NCBI GenBank assembly: GCA_017433195.1
Contig: JAFRHR010000048.1
Location: 1 to 54,265 of the forward strand
Length of the DNA: 54,265 bases
Source of the DNA: a bacterium
GTDB lineage: Bacteria > Cyanobacteriota > Vampirovibrionia > Gastranaerophilales > Gastranaerophilaceae
Direction: 5' to 3'
A program made the position numbers and the translations under genes. Below the pieces are notes generated by a model that had not been told where the DNA came from, searched no databases, and worked only from the letters and a program-made list of their open reading frames with translations. This document shows, piece by piece, positions 34,199 through 43,998 of the stretch. Each line of letters opens with the position of its first letter. Positions within the stretch are counted from its first letter, which is position 1.

Positions 34199-34645
34199 TT
34201 ATGATCTTCCTATATCTGTGGCTTTGTTAGCCATTGATTTTGTAATGTTGATTAAAGCAAGGTTGGCTTCGTATGCTCTTTGAGCAAGAACTGCGTCAGC
34301 CATGTCAACCATTGCGTTTACGTTGGAGGATCTGATGTAACCGTTTTCATCGGCATCGGGGTGACCCGGGCTGTAAATTCTTTCGCCAACAGTCGGATCT
34401 TCCACACATCCGTTAAATGTTACTCCTCCCTGCAAATATGGTAAGGAACCGATACCAAAAACATCGTTTTTCATGGTGTTGAGTAAACCATGGAAAGAAA
34501 TATCTTCGGTTGCGTTTAAGATAGGAATACGTCTTACATAGTTAGGAGTATCGATATTCGCAATGTTTTTTGCGTGGATATCTAATCTTAACCCGTGAGT
34601 TCTAAGAGCATTTTTACCTATGTTAATTGATTCCATTATACTCAT
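34199..34645 (-). CDS. flgC: Flagellar basal-body rod protein FlgC
   Basis: This is a proximal rod subunit in the periplasm. The 148-residue protein has the rod signature LDIHAKNIANIDTPNYVR near the N terminus, GYIRSSNVNAMVDMADAV, and the coiled C terminus AQRAYEANLALINITKSM. It follows flgB by seven bases and is last in the rod operon. fliE, which often comes next, is absent here; the following gene is DUF3326 with its own promoter. Confidence 0.95.
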   Translation of the reverse strand: MSIMESINIGKNALRTHGLRLDIHAKNIANIDTPNYVRRIPILNATEDISFHGLLNTMKNDVFGIGSLPYLQGGVTFNGCVEDPTVGERIYSPGHPDADENGYIRSSNVNAMVDMADAVLAQRAYEANLALINITKSMANKATDIGRS

Positions 34646-34652
34646 ATTATGC

Positions 34653-35015
34653 CTACTTTCCTACGTTCAGAACTGTTTTCATTCTGGTTATGATACTTGA
34701 CATTTCTCTTGTTGCCATTGTGTATAAAATTGCGTTCTTTTGCATTTCCGCCAATTCGTTTGCGGGATCGATTTCCTCGTATCTTCGCTCATCAAGGACA
34801 CCTGACGGACCGAGAGCCGCTGACATTTTTGTTTCGAGCGGGTTGTGCAAAGTTCCGAGATACTGAGCAAAATCAATATCTTTTCTTACGTATCCCGGAG
34901 TATCAACGTTTGCTATGTTAGCACCCAAAGAACGTTGTCTTTGTGAGATTAAGTCCATCATTAATGAAACTTTTCCCATTCCGTCTAATTGTGTGAAGTC
35001 TTTTATAGGTGTCAT
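34653..35015 (-). CDS. flgB: Flagellar basal-body rod protein FlgB
   Basis: This is the base subunit of the rod. The 120-residue protein carries QRSLGANIANVDTPGYVRKD near the N terminus, a central less conserved region, and a C-terminal helix (LAEMQKNAILYTMATREMSS). AAGGAA lies upstream of the ATG. It sits between a FlgG-like gene and flgC in one operon. Confidence 0.94.
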   Translation of the reverse strand: MTPIKDFTQLDGMGKVSLMMDLISQRQRSLGANIANVDTPGYVRKDIDFAQYLGTLHNPLETKMSAALGPSGVLDERRYEEIDPANELAEMQKNAILYTMATREMSSIITRMKTVLNVGK

Positions 35016-35034
35016 TTTTTATAATTCCTTATTG

Positions 35035-35748
35035 TTATTCTCTGATATTAATTGCTTTGTTGTACATATCGTCTGCGACTTTCATAAGACGCATACTTGC
35101 AATCATTGAAGCGTTTAGTCTCAACATGCTGTTGATTTCTTCGTAAACGTCCATGTTTGACATTTCTTCCGCATTTTGTCTGATGGATGTATGACCTTTA
35201 ACTATTCTTGCCTCACCTGATTCTTCGGTTGTAACCATTTTGTTTGCAGCGCCCTGTTCAAGTGCTTCCGTACAATCAAAGGTTACGATAGGAATAGTAC
35301 CTACTTTGCTTGGTAAAGAACCTGCTTCGTCATAGCTGTATACATCTCCGTTCGGACAAATCTGGAACTTGTAGCAGTTAGGAGGTAATTTAATTCCGTC
35401 ACCGACAATCCAGTCATCGGCAGTCATTAAATATCCGCCTTTTCCTTTTTTAAGCATACCGTCACGGGTATACTGAACTTCACCGTCAGGAGAAGTTACA
35501 GGGATATAGCCGTCACCGTCAATTGCTATGTCATAAGGATTTGCAGAAACTCTAATTGAACCCTGAGCTGAATTCATTCTTACGGCACCTGTAACGTAGC
35601 CGTCTTCTTTCAGCATTTGCTCAAAACGAACCGATTTGTAGCCGCGGGTATTATAGTTGGCAAGGTTATTACCGACATACCCGAGTCTTTCAAACTGCTG
35701 AGTCGCATTGTTTATTGATTTTCTGATTACTGCCTGCATGTTATACAT
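35035..35748 (-). CDS. FlgF/FlgG-family flagellar rod protein (second of the operon)
   Basis: This 237-residue protein is a hook-basal body component of the distal or proximal rod. It has LGYVGNNLANYNTRGYKSVR near the N terminus, the mid-domain IRVSANPYDIAIDGDGYIPV and VQYTRDGMLKKGKGGYLMTA, and the C-terminal coiled segment MLRLNASMIASMRLMKVADD. I cannot decide between FlgF and FlgG. AGAGGA lies eight bases before the ATG. It follows the other FlgF/G-like gene by 24 bases. Confidence 0.92.
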   Translation of the reverse strand: MYNMQAVIRKSINNATQQFERLGYVGNNLANYNTRGYKSVRFEQMLKEDGYVTGAVRMNSAQGSIRVSANPYDIAIDGDGYIPVTSPDGEVQYTRDGMLKKGKGGYLMTADDWIVGDGIKLPPNCYKFQICPNGDVYSYDEAGSLPSKVGTIPIVTFDCTEALEQGAANKMVTTEESGEARIVKGHTSIRQNAEEMSNMDVYEEINSMLRLNASMIASMRLMKVADDMYNKAINIRE

Positions 35749-35772
35749 GGTTTTATCCTCTTATTTTATTAT

Positions 35773-36471
35773 TTATGACGTAGAACTTAACTGGCTTATA
35801 GCCTTTTGTAAATTTGTACTTTCCATTATGAAGATTTGTCTGTTTGCTTCAAAGTTTCTTACAACCGGCATAACGGATAAGAATTCGTTTTGAAGAGAAA
35901 CGTTAGAGTATTCGTTGAAACCCTGTTTGATGTCAGGTCTTAAAACTGCCATACCTGTTGAATCAACTATACCTAATGTTGCAACTTCTTCCAGTTTTTT
36001 TGTATTGTCATTAAATACGCTTATTTTTCCTTTGTTGTTAACTACAACTTTACTTGGGTTAGAAGGAAGAACATGCATTTTTATCGGCATGCCTGTGTCT
36101 GCAAGAACTTTGTTATCTTCCAAATCCAGTAAATATCCTTCCTGATCGACTTTAAATCTTCCGTCACGAGTTATTCTTACACCGTTAGGTGTCTGAACCT
36201 GGAAATAACCTTTTGAAGCAATTGCCAAATCCAAAGGCTTGCCTGATGACATAATACGACCGACTTTATCGTCAACGGTTTTTGATAAGCCGTGGATACC
36301 GATAAATTCGCTGAAGGATGAAACAATAGGTTCGATTCTCTGATAGCCTACTTTATCAAAACCTTCAATGTTTTCGTTAGTGATACCGAGCAATTCGCTT
36401 TGCAGATGCATTGCACGAATTGAGGACTTCATGCCCATTTCGCAATATCTTACACCACCGTTAATTTTCAT
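35773..36471 (-). CDS. FlgF/FlgG-family flagellar rod protein (first of the operon)
   Basis: I place the start at 36471 (MKINGGVRYCEMG), because AAAGGAAG lies before it, while the extension to 36531 is Lys/Asn-rich and unlike the family. The 232-residue protein has LLGITNENIEGFDKVGYQR, SGKPLDLAIASKGYFQVQT with TRDGRFKVDQEGYLLD, and a C-terminal LSVMPVVRNFEANRQIF. The usual N-A-N-T of the rod signature reads ENIEGFDKVGY, somewhat diverged. It heads the operon leading to flgB and flgC. Confidence 0.9.
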   Translation of the reverse strand: MKINGGVRYCEMGMKSSIRAMHLQSELLGITNENIEGFDKVGYQRIEPIVSSFSEFIGIHGLSKTVDDKVGRIMSSGKPLDLAIASKGYFQVQTPNGVRITRDGRFKVDQEGYLLDLEDNKVLADTGMPIKMHVLPSNPSKVVVNNKGKISVFNDNTKKLEEVATLGIVDSTGMAVLRPDIKQGFNEYSNVSLQNEFLSVMPVVRNFEANRQIFIMESTNLQKAISQLSSTS

Positions 36472-36586
36472 AATGCTGCTTCCTTTTTTATAATTATTTA
36501 AATATTCTGTCGGCTTTTTCTTGAAATTCATTACTGTGTTAGTTAAAAATCCTCTGTTTAAATGAGAAACCCTTCGACCAATTTCT

Positions 36587-36614
36587 TATTTAATGATGAT
36601 TTTTAAATAGTCAA
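36587..36614 (-). promoter_or_regulatory. Possible promoter of the flagellar rod operon
   Basis: On the minus strand TTGACT (36614-36609) is 16 bases from TAAATA (36592-36587), downstream of the terminator of the previous gene pair. The -10 is weak. Confidence 0.4.
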
Positions 36615-36628
36615 CATTTTTTCAGCAT

Positions 36629-36662
36629 AAAAAAAGTTACGTGTTTTGACACGTAACTTTTT
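36629..36662 (-). terminator. Intrinsic terminator separating small genes from the rod operon
   Basis: AAAAAGTTACGTGT and ACACGTAACTTTTT form a perfect 14-bp stem around TTTG, with A and T runs on both sides. It lies 23 bases past the stop of the HEAT-like gene. Confidence 0.9.
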
Positions 36663-36684
36663 CTGTATATTTAAATGCTGAAAA

Positions 36685-37041
36685 CTATAATAAAATTAAT
36701 TCTTTCAGGGCTTTTGCATTATCCCTGATTTTTTCAATTGAATTTAATTTAATTGTATCGTCAAGAATTTTCATGACTTCGGTTTTATCTTCCAAATCGA
36801 GAATTGCGTTAATAGTACCCATAGCGACAACCGGACTTAAATCGTTCAGACCTTTGCCGTCATTCATAAGAACAATTTCAAGTGATTCATGGGTATTTTT
36901 ATTTACAAGAGCTTTAGCTGTGTATTCTCTTACCTCGTTATTGGGAGATTCTGTTCCCAAATCTTTGAGGACTTTAATTGATTCAGTATCCTCACTTTTT
37001 TCGAGTACGTTTATTATGTTCATTAATTTATTGCTAATCAT
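36685..37041 (-). CDS. Small HEAT-repeat-like helical protein
   Basis: This 118-residue protein is all helical in appearance, with repeats of the type VLKDLGTESPNNEVREYTAK and MGTINAILDLEDKTEVMKIL, reminiscent of HEAT/PBS-lyase repeats used for protein binding. There is no signal peptide. It overlaps the upstream 149-residue gene by ATGA and ends at a strong terminator before the flagellar rod operon. A flagellar role is only suggested by position. Confidence 0.65.
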   Translation of the reverse strand: MISNKLMNIINVLEKSEDTESIKVLKDLGTESPNNEVREYTAKALVNKNTHESLEIVLMNDGKGLNDLSPVVAMGTINAILDLEDKTEVMKILDDTIKLNSIEKIRDNAKALKELILL

Positions 37042-37487
37042 ACGGATAATCCTCCCATGTTTTCGAGTTCCTGTTCAAACATTTTTCTTAATTCCGGAAC
37101 AGGAGTATTTTCCGCCACATAGTCTTTGCCCTTAAATAGTACATTAGCCTTTTCTGCAATTATATCTTTTATTTCCAGAGTTTTGCCGACAGTTTTACCC
37201 CATGCTAATGATAAATCTTCTCTTATTCTGCCTGCAAAACTTTTAACAGGTTCGTAAACTCGTTTTCCTAAACCGGAAACATTGCCTAAAACAGAACCTG
37301 AAATCATTTTCATTTTGTTTTGAATTTTTTCACCTAAGCCAACTTTTTTTGTTGCGCCGACAAAAACGTCACCAAACGGTAAGACGTTTCCTCTGAAATT
37401 TGTACCTGCAAACGGATTAGTAGAAACACCGTTATTTACATTGTTTGTATTGGTCTTTCCAATCCCGCCTATTTTTAGAATATTCAT
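37038..37487 (-). CDS. Uncharacterised Gly/Asn-rich protein
   Basis: I choose the ATG at 37487 because the in-frame ATG at 37496 lies inside the AAAGGATG ribosome site. The 149-residue protein starts MNILKIGGIGKTNTNNVNNG and contains TNFRGN near residue 30, resembling the tag seen on other proteins of the window. The remainder is Lys- and Gly-rich with possible amphipathic helices. No family is recognised. It is the first gene of a two-gene operon with the HEAT-like protein. Confidence 0.6.
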   Translation of the reverse strand: MNILKIGGIGKTNTNNVNNGVSTNPFAGTNFRGNVLPFGDVFVGATKKVGLGEKIQNKMKMISGSVLGNVSGLGKRVYEPVKSFAGRIREDLSLAWGKTVGKTLEIKDIIAEKANVLFKGKDYVAENTPVPELRKMFEQELENMGGLSV

Positions 37488-37783
37488 TAAAATCATCCTT
37501 TCTTAAAGTTTTACTCCACAAGGATAGCACATATCATTTATAAAAAATCGACAATTTGATGTATAAAAATCACATTTTAGCTACAACTAAAGTTTGAAAC
37601 ATGGAATAAATTGAAAAACCCGAACCGTTTTGATAATATATTTATGCGGACAAAATATCAGTGTTTATTTGCGTATAAGGAGTATGAAAATAAAATTTTA
37701 AAGCATTTTTGATAATAATGTCCGAATTTGACACACTTGCAGTATAAGATGTTATTGTGGAAGAAAATAAAAGGGGAATTTTT

Positions 37784-40700
37784 ATGGCAACAGCAACAGA
37801 AACTAAAAAAACACCAAATGCGAAACAACAACAGTGTATCGATAATATTCACGGTAAATATCTTGTACTTGCAGGACCGGGAACGGGAAAAACTTATACA
37901 GTAATTGAGCGTATAAAGAATATGCTTTCAAAAGGGGTGGATCCTGAAAAGATATTATGTCTTACATTTACGGATGCTGCGGCAAACGAAATGAAAAAGC
38001 GTATCGAAGACGAATTACACATTGTTGCCTGCGGAGTACAAATTTTTACATATCACGGTTTTTGTTGCTCGGTAATTGACGAATATCAGGATGAATTTGA
38101 ATTGCCTTCAAGTTACAGGGTTATACCCGATTCCGTTTCAAGATCATTTATAAAAGATTGCATTGACGAAATAAAATCTGTTTATTTCAGAACGGATAAC
38201 AACGATCCTTATTTTTTCATAAACAAGATAAGAACAATGATAGCAGCCATAAAACAAAACCGTATAACAAAAGAACAATATTTTATTAATATACGTGATA
38301 ATCATGACTGGGAAGCCGGAAAACTGGATATTTTACGTGATATTGATGAAAAAATCAAAGCCGGCAAAAAAGTACCGCAATATATAACGGATAACCTTGA
38401 AAAAACAGAAAAGAAAATAAACAAAGCAAAAGAACTATGGGATTTCTACGAACTTTATCAGAAAAAAATGGAAAAAGAAAAGTATCTTGACTTCAACGAC
38501 ATGATTAACATTGTTCTTACCAAATTTGAAAAAGAGCCGGGATTTTTAAATAAGATTGCAAACAAATACGAATACATAATGGTTGACGAATATCAGGACA
38601 CAAATAAGTCACAGAATGCAATTGTATTTGCACTGGCACATGCGCTTGAAACGGAAAACATTTTTGTTGTAGGGGATGATGACCAGATTATATACCGTTT
38701 TCAGGGAGCAAACCTCGAAACAATATCAAATTTTTTACAGGAGTTTAAAGATACTAAGGTTATTTGTTTAACTGATAATATGCGTTCCACGCAAAAAATC
38801 CTTGATGTCGCAAGGGCGGTTATTGCGGAGGATCCTTTAAGTTTAATGAATACAAAGAGCATCAAAGATATAGACGGAAACCCTATAAATAAGAACTTAA
38901 TTGCAAAAAATGAAGAAGTTCTTGCAAAGAGCAGGGCGGTCAGATTTTTAAAATATCGGGATGACATGCAGGAATATACTAACATCGTAAACGAAATCGA
39001 AGAAATTATAAATTCTGATGAATGTCCGAGAGATAAGGAAACCGGAGAAAAACTTTATTCACAGATTGCAATTTTAACTCGTTCAAATGCGGAAGCACAG
39101 TCTTTTTCCGAACTTTTCAAACAACGGAATATTCCGTACGAACTGAAAGACGGAAAAGACATTTTCAGAATTTCCGCCGTAAATGCACTTTATTTTTATA
39201 TTCAGTTTTTGGTCAATCCTGAGCTTAATTCGTTCAGAATATTCCAGCTTTTGACCGCACCTCCGTTCAGTATTGACCCTAAAGATTATCAGGTTTTGTA
39301 TAATGCAATTTCAAAGGGTAAGACTTTCATTGATGTTTTGAGAAAAGAAGAATTAACCGGATTATCAGATAAAGGCAGAGAGGATTTTGATAAATTCCTA
39401 AAAAATTATGATTACCTGACCGAATACAAGATGAAAGAAACTCTCAAGAATACAATACTTGAAATAGGCAGAACAACCGGAATTTTTGATTATTATTTAA
39501 CCACTGACATAAACAGAACTGAAAATATCGCAGGGTTAAAAACCTTCCTTGATGAAGCGGCAGGATTTTCGGAAATACACAAAAGCAATTTCCTTGAAGG
39601 ATTCTGTGATTATCTTGAAGCCTTGATTTCTGATGAAGAGCAGCTTACAACTGAAAAAGTCCCCGTAAGTATGAATGCGGTACAGCTTTGCACTTATCAC
39701 AGTTCAAAGGGCAGAGAATTTGAATACGTATATATGCCGACACTTATTAACACAAAGTGGGAAAGCAGTACAAAATCTTTAAAACCGGAAATTCCTTTAC
39801 CAAAATCTGAGTATAAAAACGAAGACGACTTAAAAAACAAAGTTAAGCCGTCTGATTTGAGAAAACTTATGTACGTTGCAATGACAAGAGCAAAACATAC
39901 TCTGAGATTGTCTTATCCTGAAAGGATTAACGGAAAAGAAAAGAAACCGACTAAGTTTATAGCTGAAATTCAGGATATGTTTGAAAAAGAACCGCAACCC
40001 GTTGAGTACAATGAAGTTACCTACTGGGAACAGGCAGGTAATCTTTTAATAAAAGCTGAATACGATTATATAAAAGAGTTTAACGATTTTATTGACTTAA
40101 AACTCAATGACAGAGGATATTCCGCTTCGGCAATAAATAAGTATCTTAACTGTCCGAGACAATACTTATATGAAAAAGTTTTGGAACTTACAACAAAAGA
40201 CGAAAATAATAACTACGGCAGCTACGGAATAGCTGTGCATAAGGCTTGTGAAAATGCGATAAATTTCATAAGGGATAATAAGACAGTGCCTGAAAAATCT
40301 CAGTTTATTGCATGGTTTAAGGAAGAACTTGAAAAATTGCCTTTTGAATCTTCCCAATACAGAGATATTTTTGATGGCAGAGGAACTAAGTCCCTTGGCG
40401 AATACTATGCACAGATAACAAATACAACACCGACAAACCTTTACGAGACGGAATACAAGTTTGAATATACTATGGAAGACGGGACAAAATTTAATGGTAT
40501 TATTGACCGAATTGATAAAAACAATGACGGAACTTATACGATTTACGATTATAAGACCAACAAAAACAAAAACTCCCAGATAAAAATCGGCGGGGATCAT
40601 GAAGATTATTATAACCAAATGGCGTGGTACAAATACTTTTACGAAAAGAAAACCGGCAACAAAGTATCATTAACTAAATTCATTTACCCCGAAGATTTTG

Positions 40701-40867
40701 AAAAAACAAATAACGGAATTGAATATACGGAGCAGGAAATCGCAGATGCCGTTGAAAAATTCAAACAGGCCGTAAATGATATAAAAGAACATAAATTCAA
40801 ACCTAATAATGAAGCCAACTGTCAATATTGCGCTTGCAAGGACTATTGCTCGATGAATTTAATGTAA
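37784..40867 (+). CDS. UvrD-family helicase fused to a RecB-type nuclease with Fe-S cysteines (AdnAB/AddAB-like)
   Basis: I place the start at 37784 (MATATETKKTP) because AAAAGGGG lies just before it. The 1027-residue protein has superfamily 1 motifs: Walker A AGPGTGKTYTVIERI near residue 31, MVDEYQDTNKSQNAI, VGDDDQIIYRFQGA, CTYHSSKGREFEYVYMP and MYVAMTRAKHTLRL. The last 270 residues form a PD-(D/E)xK nuclease: NKYLNCPRQYLYEK, GIAVHKACENA, GIIDRIDKN...YTIYDYKTNK and CQYCACKDYC. The four cysteines likely bind an Fe-S cluster as in AddB. It probably processes DNA ends for recombination, but stands alone without a partner subunit. A TTGACA at 37728 may belong to its promoter; otherwise the 300-base gap upstream shows nothing clear. 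Confidence 0.88.
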   Translation: MATATETKKTPNAKQQQCIDNIHGKYLVLAGPGTGKTYTVIERIKNMLSKGVDPEKILCLTFTDAAANEMKKRIEDELHIVACGVQIFTYHGFCCSVIDEYQDEFELPSSYRVIPDSVSRSFIKDCIDEIKSVYFRTDNNDPYFFINKIRTMIAAIKQNRITKEQYFINIRDNHDWEAGKLDILRDIDEKIKAGKKVPQYITDNLEKTEKKINKAKELWDFYELYQKKMEKEKYLDFNDMINIVLTKFEKEPGFLNKIANKYEYIMVDEYQDTNKSQNAIVFALAHALETENIFVVGDDDQIIYRFQGANLETISNFLQEFKDTKVICLTDNMRSTQKILDVARAVIAEDPLSLMNTKSIKDIDGNPINKNLIAKNEEVLAKSRAVRFLKYRDDMQEYTNIVNEIEEIINSDECPRDKETGEKLYSQIAILTRSNAEAQSFSELFKQRNIPYELKDGKDIFRISAVNALYFYIQFLVNPELNSFRIFQLLTAPPFSIDPKDYQVLYNAISKGKTFIDVLRKEELTGLSDKGREDFDKFLKNYDYLTEYKMKETLKNTILEIGRTTGIFDYYLTTDINRTENIAGLKTFLDEAAGFSEIHKSNFLEGFCDYLEALISDEEQLTTEKVPVSMNAVQLCTYHSSKGREFEYVYMPTLINTKWESSTKSLKPEIPLPKSEYKNEDDLKNKVKPSDLRKLMYVAMTRAKHTLRLSYPERINGKEKKPTKFIAEIQDMFEKEPQPVEYNEVTYWEQAGNLLIKAEYDYIKEFNDFIDLKLNDRGYSASAINKYLNCPRQYLYEKVLELTTKDENNNYGSYGIAVHKACENAINFIRDNKTVPEKSQFIAWFKEELEKLPFESSQYRDIFDGRGTKSLGEYYAQITNTTPTNLYETEYKFEYTMEDGTKFNGIIDRIDKNNDGTYTIYDYKTNKNKNSQIKIGGDHEDYYNQMAWYKYFYEKKTGNKVSLTKFIYPEDFEKTNNGIEYTEQEIADAVEKFKQAVNDIKEHKFKPNNEANCQYCACKDYCSMNLM

Positions 40868-40891
40868 CCAATTTGTCCTCAATATTATAAA

Positions 40892-40921
40892 AAAGGTCGC
40901 AAAAAAAATTTTGCGACCTTT
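40892..40921 (+). terminator. Intrinsic terminator of the helicase-nuclease gene
   Basis: AAAGGTCGCAAAA pairs with TTTTGCGACCTTT around AAAA, 25 bases past the stop. Confidence 0.9.
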
Positions 40922-41137
40922 AAAATCATCAGAATAGAGGATATATTCGGGCCAAAATGCCTTGAATAAAGTTGACAAATATTGTAACATTATTAATAAA
41001 TAAGAATTAAGTTGTGCAATGTATAAAAATTTCGGTTAACAATTTTGTTATCGGATTAGTTATAAATAAATTACTGCTTATGAACTGATTAATAATTTAT
41101 AAGGAAATAGTATTTTTTTAAGATATAGGAGCTTGTT

Positions 41138-43885
41138 ATGACAATATTAGAAACTTTTAACGTCAAATTTGAAAATTTAATTTTTTCACGAAGCGGCTAT
41201 AATTTAATTATTAAGGATAATGTTGATCCCGGTTTTGTAACAAGAACCTATCCTGATTTTTTCAACACTCAGACAATCCCGTCCCCACACATAAATGACG
41301 GTGTCAGAGCATATGACAATAACGGAGAACTGCAAACTTATACATTTAACAATGAAATTAAAATTAATATAAGTGCGACAACCCAATGGTTCTACGGAAT
41401 GGATTATAACGAAATTATATCGGCAGATGCAGCAATTGTTTTGTCAGGTGGAGCAGGAAATGATACTTTTATAAGTAAATCCGGAAATTTCTCGCAAATT
41501 TTTCAGGGAGACGCAGGAAATGATATATATTACAGCGGGCAGGGCACTGATACATTTATTGGCGGAATAGGTGTTGATACATATGTTTTCAGAAAAAATG
41601 ACGGAAATGACGGAATCCTTGAATATGGGAGTTCTGATATAATCAGATTTATTGATGTTGCATGGAATGAATTAACTTTTACCAACTGTGATAATAATCT
41701 TCACATAACCTACGGAGATTCATCTGTAACGGTTAATAATTTCTTTAATCCGGACGGAACAATAAGAAATAACGTTTTAGATACAGTTTATACATCAGAA
41801 GTTGAACTTCCGCATTCTATCGCTGATGAAGCCAATATTAAGAAAGCCTTTTTCACCAGCAAATACTTTAATAATTTAAATTTCACAAGAAATGGTAACG
41901 ATTTAACTATTTCAACTATTTCAGGAGATGTCGAATTAGTTACATACACAAATTACTTTAATACAGTTTCCCATATAGAAACTGTTACGGCATTAAACGA
42001 TGAAGGAATTTATCAAACCTACAGTATTTTAAAAGATACCGAAATACATGTAACTCCAACTACCGCAACATATACAGGAACGAATTATAATGAATATATA
42101 GTATCAACCGAAACGTCAGAAAAAATTTCAGGCGGAGCAGGAAATGATATTATTATCAGTAACTCTACAGAAAATAACCCCCTAACAGTCGAAGGTAACA
42201 CAGGCAATGATAAACTTGTCGCAGGTGCAGGTGATGATACTTTTGTTTTCAGCAGCGGTGACGGACATGATATTCTATACAATTCGAACATAAATGATAC
42301 TATAGTTTTTAGTAATGTAACAAAGAATGATTTAACTTTCACAAAAGTTGATACATCTCTGGTCATAGGATATGATCATGACTCATTAACAATAACTGAT
42401 TTTTATGATGAAGACGGATTTTTAAGAGACAATGTAATCGATGTACTTTATGCATACGGAAGCGCTGAACCAATCTCTATTCAGGATAATGCTTTCTGGG
42501 GAAAAACTTACAGAGCATCAGATGCTGTAAATGGTAAAATTATTGGAACAATAGGAGATGATCGTGTTATTGCTTCCGATTATATTGCATCATTTAATAA
42601 AGGTTTGACAATAAATACTTATTCCGGAAATGACCATATACTCGGAACAAACTACAATGATACTATTATTTCCGGAGCAGGAAATAATGTAGTAAAAGAA
42701 GTTGCAGGAAAAAACAAAATAACAACAGGAAGCGGAGCAGATACTATTACATTAACAGGATATTCAATTAATACAGTTGACGCAGGATTAGGAGACAACA
42801 CCATTAATGTAAAAAGCATGGGAACAAACAAAATTACGGCAGGAAGAAACAACGATACCCTTAATCTTTATTACGGAAACAATAATGCAAATTTAGGAGC
42901 CGGAGATAATAATGTTTTAGTTGATGATTTAGGCATTAATAAAGTATCCTGCGGAAATGGTTATGATACAGTAAAAATCAATGCCGGATACAATACCATA
43001 AATGTCGGAAACGGTAATAATTCCTTTACGATTACAAACGGAATAAATACTCTTACCTCCGGTAAAAATTATGATGCCTTTTATATTTACGGAGGAAATA
43101 ATACAATAAATTCAGGTGCAGGAAATGATGAATTTTACATATATAATGAAAATCCGGTAGGAGAAGAGGTTGACGGAGGTTATAACACCATAAATTCAGG
43201 AAACGGCAACAATAAATTTGTTATAGATGCCGGAAATAATATAATAAAATCCGGAAACGGCAGAAATCATTTTACTGTAAATAACGGAATTAACTATATT
43301 ACTTCAGGTTCAGGGAATGATACATTTTTGTTAAACGGAGGAAATAATTCCGTAATCGGCGGTTCAGGTGATGACCTTTATGTCACAAACGGAAAAGCCT
43401 CTTTTGTAGATTCCAAAGGTAATGATACATATGATTTATCTGCAATAGTAAATTATAATAACGTTCTTGTTTCAATATCCGATTATGCCGGAGCAAATTC
43501 ATACATCTTCAATAATGATATATTAAATAAAAATGTATTATTCAGTGTAAATATTGCCAAAAAACCCAAACTGGATGATGTGGGGAATTATATTTATACT
43601 TTAGGTAAAAATATTACAATGACAACCCTTGATGAAAACGGAAAATACACAACAGGTGTTGATATTATCGGACTTGCAAATATGTCTAAGATAAACGTAG
43701 GAGGCAACACATATAGACTTTACGTTGATGCAGTTGCACAAAGTATTGCAAATTGGCTCGGAGCAAAAGGTTTCACCTCAACAGATGCAGTATTTGATAA
43801 AGGAAGTGACACAGACGTAGCAGCATTGCTTGGATTTTACAATGCACACACTGCACAGGATTATTTTCTTCACGCAAATGCCTAA
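41138..43885 (+). CDS. RTX-type calcium-binding secreted protein
   Basis: This 915-residue protein lacks an N-terminal signal and has glycine/Asp nonapeptide repeats (GGAGNDTFISK, GDAGNDIYYSG, GGAGNDIIIS), pointing to type I secretion and calcium-driven folding outside the cell. Two N-terminal modules of about 230 residues repeat the order FxNLxF.R.GN.L, GGAGND block, then a haemolysin-related segment (LTFTNCDNNLHITYGD and LTFTKVDTSLVIGYDH). From about residue 470 the repeats become Asn-rich beta-solenoid rungs (NTINSGNGNNKFVID). The last 60 residues resemble the end of the RTX protein at 51049. AGGAG precedes the ATG. No type I ABC transporter is in the window. Confidence 0.87.
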   Translation: MTILETFNVKFENLIFSRSGYNLIIKDNVDPGFVTRTYPDFFNTQTIPSPHINDGVRAYDNNGELQTYTFNNEIKINISATTQWFYGMDYNEIISADAAIVLSGGAGNDTFISKSGNFSQIFQGDAGNDIYYSGQGTDTFIGGIGVDTYVFRKNDGNDGILEYGSSDIIRFIDVAWNELTFTNCDNNLHITYGDSSVTVNNFFNPDGTIRNNVLDTVYTSEVELPHSIADEANIKKAFFTSKYFNNLNFTRNGNDLTISTISGDVELVTYTNYFNTVSHIETVTALNDEGIYQTYSILKDTEIHVTPTTATYTGTNYNEYIVSTETSEKISGGAGNDIIISNSTENNPLTVEGNTGNDKLVAGAGDDTFVFSSGDGHDILYNSNINDTIVFSNVTKNDLTFTKVDTSLVIGYDHDSLTITDFYDEDGFLRDNVIDVLYAYGSAEPISIQDNAFWGKTYRASDAVNGKIIGTIGDDRVIASDYIASFNKGLTINTYSGNDHILGTNYNDTIISGAGNNVVKEVAGKNKITTGSGADTITLTGYSINTVDAGLGDNTINVKSMGTNKITAGRNNDTLNLYYGNNNANLGAGDNNVLVDDLGINKVSCGNGYDTVKINAGYNTINVGNGNNSFTITNGINTLTSGKNYDAFYIYGGNNTINSGAGNDEFYIYNENPVGEEVDGGYNTINSGNGNNKFVIDAGNNIIKSGNGRNHFTVNNGINYITSGSGNDTFLLNGGNNSVIGGSGDDLYVTNGKASFVDSKGNDTYDLSAIVNYNNVLVSISDYAGANSYIFNNDILNKNVLFSVNIAKKPKLDDVGNYIYTLGKNITMTTLDENGKYTTGVDIIGLANMSKINVGGNTYRLYVDAVAQSIANWLGAKGFTSTDAVFDKGSDTDVAALLGFYNAHTAQDYFLHANA

Positions 43886-43897
43886 TTGAGGAATTTA

Positions 43898-43974
43898 GTC
43901 ATTCTGAGTTCTGAAATGATGAAGAATCTCTTTGAACACGGCAACGAGATACTTCGCCAAGGCTCAGTATGACA
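43898..43974. repeat. Dispersed TCATTCTGAG repeat
   Basis: GTCATTCTGAG at the left and GGCTCAGTATGACA at the right form the ends of an imperfect inverted repeat, with GAAGAATCTC and GAGATACTTC inside it. It resembles the 28326-28388 repeat and fills the gap between convergent genes. Confidence 0.7.
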
Positions 43975-43998
43975 ATATTTTACATTAATTTTCCAAAT

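Noticed and set aside
40166..40618. 150-codon open frame antisense to the helicase-nuclease
   Set aside because: It shadows strong nuclease coding sequence, has no ribosome site and reads as low-complexity hydrophobic residues.
41138..43885. RTX haemolysin toxin
   Set aside because: No pore-forming or acylation region is visible; only calcium repeats and solenoid rungs, so an activity cannot be claimed.
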